Origin: an uncultured Oscillospiraceae bacterium
Lineage (GTDB): Bacteria; Bacillota; Clostridia; Oscillospirales; Oscillospiraceae
DNA length: 37,155 nt
Reading direction: 5' to 3'
Assembly (NCBI GenBank): GCA_934589155.1
Contig: CAKTNP010000020.1
Location: 1-37,155, forward strand
Shown piece by piece: positions 32,937-37,155 of this stretch (positions within the stretch are counted from its first letter, which is position 1; every line of letters starts with the position of its first letter). Under the pieces are notes generated by a model. That model was given only the letters and a program-made list of their open reading frames with translations. It was not told the origin of the DNA and did no database searches. The translations under genes and the position numbers were made by a program.

Positions 32937-34763
32937 ATGGCGGCGAAGCTGGAATGTGAAGTTTGCGGCGGCAAGCTGATCGGCAAGCCCGGCGGCATTT
33001 TTGAGTGCGAGAGCTGCGGCATGGAATACTCCACCGAGTGGGCCAGACAGAAAATTCAGGAAATCAAAGGCACCGTTAAAGTCGAGGGCACCGTCCAGGT
33101 CACCGGCAAGGTGCAGGTGGAGGGCGGCACCGTCAACGTGGAGGGCACCGCCACCAAGGAAAGTCTTTTGAAGCGGGCAAAGATGTGCTGCGCGGAAGGA
33201 GACTGGAACAAGGCGAAGGAGTTGCTGGAGCAGGTGCTCAACGCCGATCCGGAGTGCGGCGAGGCGTATCTGTACCGCTATTTGGTAGCGCAAAAGCAGC
33301 CGACCCTGGAAGCGCTGGCTGCCGACTGCCGTTCACGTTCTGCAGAACTCCCAACCAATTCTGAACTGAAAAGGGCGGAGAAGTTTGCAGACGAGAAGCT
33401 CATAGGGCTTCTGAACCGCTGCAAGCAGGAGTGCGCCGACGCTGCGGCAGCGGACCAAGCGCAACGGCAGGCCCGTGTCGGTGCGCTTACGGAGAAGCGG
33501 AAGGCACTGGAGCCGGTCCGGAAATTCATTGCCTGCGGCTTTTCTCACACGGTCGGTCTGCGTGCGGATGGCACGGTAGTAGCTGTGGGAGTGATGAGAT
33601 GCTACGGTCAATGCAATATCGGTGACTGGCGGGACGTGGTTACCATTGCCTGCGGCGACCGCTGCACGGTCGGTCTGCGTGCGGACGGCATGGTAATAGT
33701 TGCGGGATGGAGAGTCCGCAATCTATACTGGGTTGACACTTGGCGGGACGTGGTTGCCATTGCCTGCGACAGCGATCACATAGTCGGCCTGCGTGCGGAC
33801 GGCACGGTGGTGGCTGTGGGCGAGAATAAATACGGTCAATACAATGTGAGCGATTGGCGGGATGTGGTCGCTATTGCCTGTGGCAATTCGCACACGGTCG
33901 GTCTGCGCCGGGACGGCACAGTGGTGGCTGTGGGAGATAATAGCAATGGACAATGCAATGTGGGCGATTGGCGGGATGTGGCCGCTATTGCCTGCAGCGA
34001 TTCTTACACGGTCGGTCTGTGTGCAGACGGCATGGTCGTAGCTGTGGGAAACAATAACTGGGGTCAATGTGATGTGGACGATTGGCGGGATGTGGTCGCT
34101 ATTGCCTGTGGCAATTCGCACACGGTCGGTCTGTGTGCTGACGGCACAGTGGTAGCTGCAGGACAGAATAACGGCGGTCAATGCAATGTGGGCGATTGGC
34201 GGGATGTGGTCGCTATTGCCTGCGGCGGTTTTCACACGGTCGGCCTGCGCGCGGATGGCACGGTAGTTGCTGCAGGAAAGATTGACAGCTATTACTACGG
34301 TCAATGCGAGGTCGGCAATTGGCGGGACGTGGTCGCCATTGCCTGCAGTGCTTCTCACACAGTCGGTCTGCGTGCAGACGGCACAGTGGTAGCTACAGGC
34401 AAAAATGACGAAGGTCAATGCAATGTGGGCGATTGGAAGCTGTTTAACAGCATAGAAACCCTGGATCAGGAGCTGGCAGAGACGCAGGAGCGCCGGAAGC
34501 GGGAGGCCGAGGAGGCGCAACGGCAGGAGGAACAACGGAAACAAGAAGAATTGCGGAAGCAGGAGGCCGAGGAGGCACGGCGGCAGGAGGAGCAGCGGAA
34601 GCAGGCGCGCCTTGCCGAGCTGGCGGTGGAGAAAGACGCCCTGCAAGCCGAGTATGGAATCCTCCTTACAACCCTCAAGGGCCTTTTCGCCGGCGGCAAG
34701 CGCCGGAAGGAGATCGAGGCCCGGCTGGCGGAGATCGAAACGGAACAGAGAGGCTTGGAATAA
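32937..34763 (+). CDS. Zinc ribbon-TPR-RCC1-type repeat-coiled coil protein
   Basis: 608 residues, no membrane helix. Order: zinc ribbon (Cys7, 10, 24, 27); a short Val/Gly/Thr beta-repeat (KGTVKVEGTVQVTGKVQVEG, 44-63); TPR-like helices (75-195); eight RCC1-type repeats (from residue 199; unit core ACGxSHTVGLRADGTVVAVG and GQCNVGDWRDVVAI), of which the second is degenerate; and a charged coiled coil (about 505-608) ending GLFAGGKRRKEIEARLAEIE. The repeats are clearly related to those of the 28180 protein, suggesting that a soluble and a membrane-bound propeller may compete for or bridge one ligand. It begins 2 bp after the SPFH gene. Function unknown. Confidence 0.82.
   Translation: MAAKLECEVCGGKLIGKPGGIFECESCGMEYSTEWARQKIQEIKGTVKVEGTVQVTGKVQVEGGTVNVEGTATKESLLKRAKMCCAEGDWNKAKELLEQVLNADPECGEAYLYRYLVAQKQPTLEALAADCRSRSAELPTNSELKRAEKFADEKLIGLLNRCKQECADAAAADQAQRQARVGALTEKRKALEPVRKFIACGFSHTVGLRADGTVVAVGVMRCYGQCNIGDWRDVVTIACGDRCTVGLRADGMVIVAGWRVRNLYWVDTWRDVVAIACDSDHIVGLRADGTVVAVGENKYGQYNVSDWRDVVAIACGNSHTVGLRRDGTVVAVGDNSNGQCNVGDWRDVAAIACSDSYTVGLCADGMVVAVGNNNWGQCDVDDWRDVVAIACGNSHTVGLCADGTVVAAGQNNGGQCNVGDWRDVVAIACGGFHTVGLRADGTVVAAGKIDSYYYGQCEVGNWRDVVAIACSASHTVGLRADGTVVATGKNDEGQCNVGDWKLFNSIETLDQELAETQERRKREAEEAQRQEEQRKQEELRKQEAEEARRQEEQRKQARLAELAVEKDALQAEYGILLTTLKGLFAGGKRRKEIEARLAEIETEQRGLE
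33531..34440 (+). repeat. Eight tandem RCC1-type repeat units
   Basis: Units are 114 bp with small insertions in units 1, 2 and 7. A 55-bp block at 33851-33905 recurs exactly at 34079-34133, 228 bp (two units) away, pointing to recent unit duplication or gene conversion. Confidence 0.85.
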
Positions 34764-36206
34764 ATGGCAGTTATTACCTGTAAAATGTGCGGCGGGGATC
34801 TGACCCTGACGCCGGGCAGCAATCTGGCGGTGTGCCAATATTGCGGGTCCCAGCAGACCGTCCCGGCCATTGACGACGATAAAAAGGCCCGGCTCTACAA
34901 CCGGGCCAACCGGTACCGGCTGGAATGTGAATTCGACAAAGCCTACAATGCCTATGAAAACATTGTGAATGACGAGCCCACGGAGGCGGAGGCCTATTGG
35001 GGTCTGGTGCTGTCGGAGTACGGCGTGGAGTATGTGGACGATCCCAAAACCGGGAAGAAGGTCCCCACCTGCCACCGGACCCTGACCCGTTCCGTCACCG
35101 CTAACGAAAACTTCAAGTCCGCCTGCCGGAATGCGGACGGGGAGAGGCGTATTTTCTATGAGGAAGAAGCGGAAACGCTGGACACACTGCAAAAGCGCGT
35201 TCTGAACGCCTCGGCCAAGGAAGAGCCCTACGACGTGTTTATCTGTTACAAGGAAACGGACGACAACGGCGACCGCACGGCGGATTCCGTCCTGGCCCAG
35301 GAAATTTATGACGCCTTGACCAGCAAGGGCCTGCGGGTGTTTTTCTCCCGAATCTCCCTGGAGGACAAGCTGGGGGCGGATTACGAGCCCTGTATCTTTG
35401 CGGCGCTGAACTCCGCCAAGGTCATGCTGATGGTCACGACCGATTCTGAGCATTGCAGCTCCGTCTGGGTGAAGAACGAATGGAAACGGTACCTGGACTT
35501 TATGAAAAACGACCCGTCCAAGACCCTGATCCCCGTTTACAAGGACATTTCGCCTTACGCCCTGCCGGACGAGTTTTCCCGGTTTCAGGCCCAGGACATG
35601 GGCAAGCTGGGCGCCATGCAGGACCTGGTCCGGGGCGTGGAAAAGCTGACGGGAAAGCAGCAGAAATCCGGCGGCATGACGAAGGAAGAAAAAGAGGCCC
35701 TTCGTTCCGTGCAAAAAAGCCAGAGCACAGGAAAGTTCATTGGCCTGGCCCTGGCGGTGCTGTTGGCCGGAACCCTTGCGATTACCTGGACGGCTGCGGC
35801 GTTGCTGGACAAGGGGGCCTCTCTGGGAAACTGGATCGTCCTGACCCAAAACGGAAGCGCAGTTGACTTATTCCGATGCAACAATAACGGAAGCCTAATC
35901 CTGATGGGTGCGGCATTTGCGCTCCCCCTTGCCTGCATGATGAGTTGGGCTTCCCACGGCGTTCGGAGCAAATTTGCCGGTTGGACTCTGACGGCGGCGT
36001 ATTTGGGGGCCTGCCTAGTCTTAACGGTGCTGCAATGCACCGGGAAAGCCCTTGGACCGGTTCTTTGGGCGCTGCTGGCGGTCTATGGCGTTTTTGCCTG
36101 CGTTGGAACGATTTTAGCAAACCGGCAGGAAAAGAAGAAGGTAGTCACGCATTTGCTCATTTTGCTTGCGGCGTTGGCGGTGACAGCAGGAATCGGGCTT
36201 CTTTGA
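34764..36206 (+). CDS. Zinc ribbon-TIR protein with C-terminal membrane helices
   Basis: 480 residues. Residues 1-298 align with the 28180 protein without a single gap: zinc ribbon (Cys6, 9, 24, 27), TPR-like helices, and TIR domain (YDVFICYKETDDNGD, VFFSRISLEDKLG, SSVWVKNEW with Glu239). The TIR parts are about 70 % identical by eye. After a Lys/Glu-rich linker the C-terminal 150 residues form four to five membrane helices (e.g. FIGLALAVLLAGTLAITW and LLILLAALAVTAGIGLL). It therefore places a second TIR at the membrane but without repeats. The start codon directly follows the previous stop (TAAATG). A paired NADase/adaptor role is possible, not shown. Confidence 0.87.
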   Translation: MAVITCKMCGGDLTLTPGSNLAVCQYCGSQQTVPAIDDDKKARLYNRANRYRLECEFDKAYNAYENIVNDEPTEAEAYWGLVLSEYGVEYVDDPKTGKKVPTCHRTLTRSVTANENFKSACRNADGERRIFYEEEAETLDTLQKRVLNASAKEEPYDVFICYKETDDNGDRTADSVLAQEIYDALTSKGLRVFFSRISLEDKLGADYEPCIFAALNSAKVMLMVTTDSEHCSSVWVKNEWKRYLDFMKNDPSKTLIPVYKDISPYALPDEFSRFQAQDMGKLGAMQDLVRGVEKLTGKQQKSGGMTKEEKEALRSVQKSQSTGKFIGLALAVLLAGTLAITWTAAALLDKGASLGNWIVLTQNGSAVDLFRCNNNGSLILMGAAFALPLACMMSWASHGVRSKFAGWTLTAAYLGACLVLTVLQCTGKALGPVLWALLAVYGVFACVGTILANRQEKKKVVTHLLILLAALAVTAGIGLL

Positions 36207-36226
36207 GAGGCAGAAAGGAAAAATAC

Positions 36227-36901
36227 ATGAAAAAGAATACTGTACGTGGTGCGGTGATCGGCATTCTATTGCTGATCGTATATCATGTGATCGTGTTTGT
36301 TGTCCCCTTTACCCACAACGGGGTTTTCTGGACCAGCTACGGCTTCGGCTGGGCGGCATTTGCCGTGCTGGGACTGGGGGCGTACCTGGGCCTGGGCAGA
36401 AAGGACGACGCAAAAAGCAAATTTTATGGCTTCCCCATTGCCCGACTGGCGGCGATCTATTTCGGGGTCCAGATGGTTCTGGGCTTTGCGGCTATGGCTG
36501 TTTCCGTGGTTCCTGTGTGGGCGGCGGTGGTTGTATATGTCATTCTGCTGGCCTTGGCCGCCTTGGGCATGATTGGCGCTGACGCTGTGGTGGAGGAGAT
36601 CCACCGGCAGGACACGAAGCTGAAAAAGGATGTGACTTTTATGCGGAGCTTACAGTCCAAGGTGAACCAGATGGCCACCCAGACAGACGTTCCGGAGGTC
36701 AAAAAATTTGCGGAGGATGTCCGGTATTCCGACCCGGTCAGCGGCGAGGCCCTGACGGAGATCGAGCGGGATCTGGCCGCTGCGGTGGACGAGCTGCAGG
36801 CCGCCATTGTGGACGGGGACCGGGACGCAATCCCTGCCCTCTGCCGGAAGGCTTCCAATGTCCTCAGTGAACGCAACCGGCTTTGCAAGCTGAATAAATA
36901 A
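36227..36901 (+). CDS. Small membrane protein with cytoplasmic helical tail
   Basis: 224 residues from ATG 36227 (GAAAGGA upstream); the longer open frame overlaps the TIR gene out of phase and is not used. Four hydrophobic segments (GAVIGILLLIVYHVIVFVV; WAAFAVLGLGAYLGLG; IYFGVQMVLGFAAMAVSVV; AAVVVYVILLALAALGMIGA) are followed by a charged helical tail (KKDVTFMRSLQSKVNQMA to the end) without recognised domain. It is the last gene of the zinc-ribbon/TIR/RCC1 operon and may be the membrane anchor for the SPFH or TIR proteins. No family name can be given. Confidence 0.75.
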   Translation: MKKNTVRGAVIGILLLIVYHVIVFVVPFTHNGVFWTSYGFGWAAFAVLGLGAYLGLGRKDDAKSKFYGFPIARLAAIYFGVQMVLGFAAMAVSVVPVWAAVVVYVILLALAALGMIGADAVVEEIHRQDTKLKKDVTFMRSLQSKVNQMATQTDVPEVKKFAEDVRYSDPVSGEALTEIERDLAAAVDELQAAIVDGDRDAIPALCRKASNVLSERNRLCKLNK

Positions 36902-37132
36902 GAGGAAAGCGGAATGACCAAGAGAGCAACGGAACACCGAAATGTCCTCCTATAGAGCATTCTACCGAAAAGCAATTGACCATATGGAAAACACGATGAA
37001 AACGCAGCAGTAAATGCGTCTTTCCCATAATAGTCCCGGGGAACGATTTTGCTATACCCCATTATACCCTTGATTTTGCGGGTATAATGGGGTATAATTC
37101 TGCATAGAATAGTATCTCACAGGAGGTGCGCT
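36902..37132 (+). promoter_or_regulatory. Leader with promoter and 17-bp inverted repeat
   Basis: After a gene-poor stretch (one 23-residue frame at 36942-37013 that I cannot support), arms 37053-37069 and 37080-37096 form a perfect 17-bp inverted repeat around 10 bases. TTGATT (37070-37075), 17 bp and TATAAT (37093-37098) form a promoter inside it. AGGAGG at about 37121 leads to ATG 37133. Repeated GGTATAAT half-sites suggest a repressor operator. Confidence 0.6.
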
Positions 37133-37155
37133 ATGGAGTTATCTGAAATGCAGGC
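37133..37155 (+). CDS. Start of an unidentified gene
   Basis: ATG 37133 with AGGAGG 7 bases upstream opens a frame MELSEMQ that runs off the window. Seven residues are too few for identification. The palindrome over its promoter hints that it encodes or is controlled by an autoregulatory repressor. Confidence 0.6.

Noticed and set aside
30196..34440. CRISPR array or variable-number DNA repeat unrelated to protein
   Set aside because: Units are 114 bp, in frame and encode conserved blades; there are no short repeats with unique spacers.
33723..35849. 708-residue minus-strand frame with apparent repeats
   Set aside because: The repeats are the complementary image of the RCC1-type units; the plus strand has the real domains and ribosome binding sites.
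36914..37013. Very small frames (13 and 23 residues) after the last operon gene
   Set aside because: Too short, with no similarity to anything nearby and no clear ribosome binding site at a proper distance.

Overview
The window looks like a chromosomal stretch of a moderately G+C-rich, endospore-forming member of the Clostridia, most likely Oscillospiraceae. The basis is a sigma-K-type sporulation sigma factor, purine-rich AGGAGG-type ribosome binding sites, TTGACA/TATAAT promoters, lipoprotein-anchored ABC solute receptors and sortases. This placement is inferred from gene content and base composition, not from a marker gene.

Left part (1-14,114). The 3' part of a sortase gene ends at 551. 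A LacI-family regulator (1079-2065) follows, then a long co-oriented nucleoside-utilisation cluster: ribokinase-like kinase, two tandem nucleoside hydrolases, a BMP/PnrA-type lipoprotein, an ABC ATPase with two nucleotide-binding domains, two permeases, an MFS transporter, an acetamidase/formamidase and a small nitroreductase. The simplest reading is that nucleosides are imported by the BMP-type ABC system, cleaved to base plus ribose, and the ribose is phosphorylated. A 21-bp element containing TAAACGTTT occurs just upstream of the regulator gene and again just upstream of the kinase gene (19 of 21 bases identical), so the LacI protein probably controls both. An AlkA-type DNA glycosylase closes this part on the minus strand.

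Middle part (14,321-26,253). It opens with a broken sigK: the proprotein start and region 2 are intact, but homology stops at the ENE-I-L position, where skin elements interrupt sigK in other Firmicutes. No 3' half and no recombinase are visible. Next come a sugar ABC importer without its own ATPase plus a TIM-barrel isomerase/epimerase; an iron alcohol dehydrogenase on the minus strand; a divergent aldolase / zinc dehydrogenase / SorC-regulator operon; and an APC permease followed by a riboflavin-kinase-like protein whose FAD-synthetase half looks degenerate. A strong terminator ends this part.

Transition (26,254-27,960). This is a graveyard: a second sortase reduced to its C-terminal third, two homologous very small minus-strand genes (one without a normal start codon), a frameshifted remnant with one membrane segment, and several perfect palindromes.

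Right part (27,928-36,901) is the most unusual region. A ribbon-helix-helix regulator with a palindrome over its own promoter heads a tight six-gene operon: zinc ribbon-TIR-coiled coil-membrane helix-seven RCC1-type repeats; an SPFH/band-7 protein with three N-terminal and four C-terminal zinc ribbons; a soluble zinc ribbon-TPR-RCC1-type repeat protein; a second zinc ribbon-TIR protein ending in membrane helices; and a small multi-pass membrane protein. I do not recognise this combination as a named system. A membrane-associated sensing/effector or stress (possibly defence) system is a reasonable hypothesis, not a demonstrated function. The window ends at the first codons of another gene with a large palindrome over its promoter.
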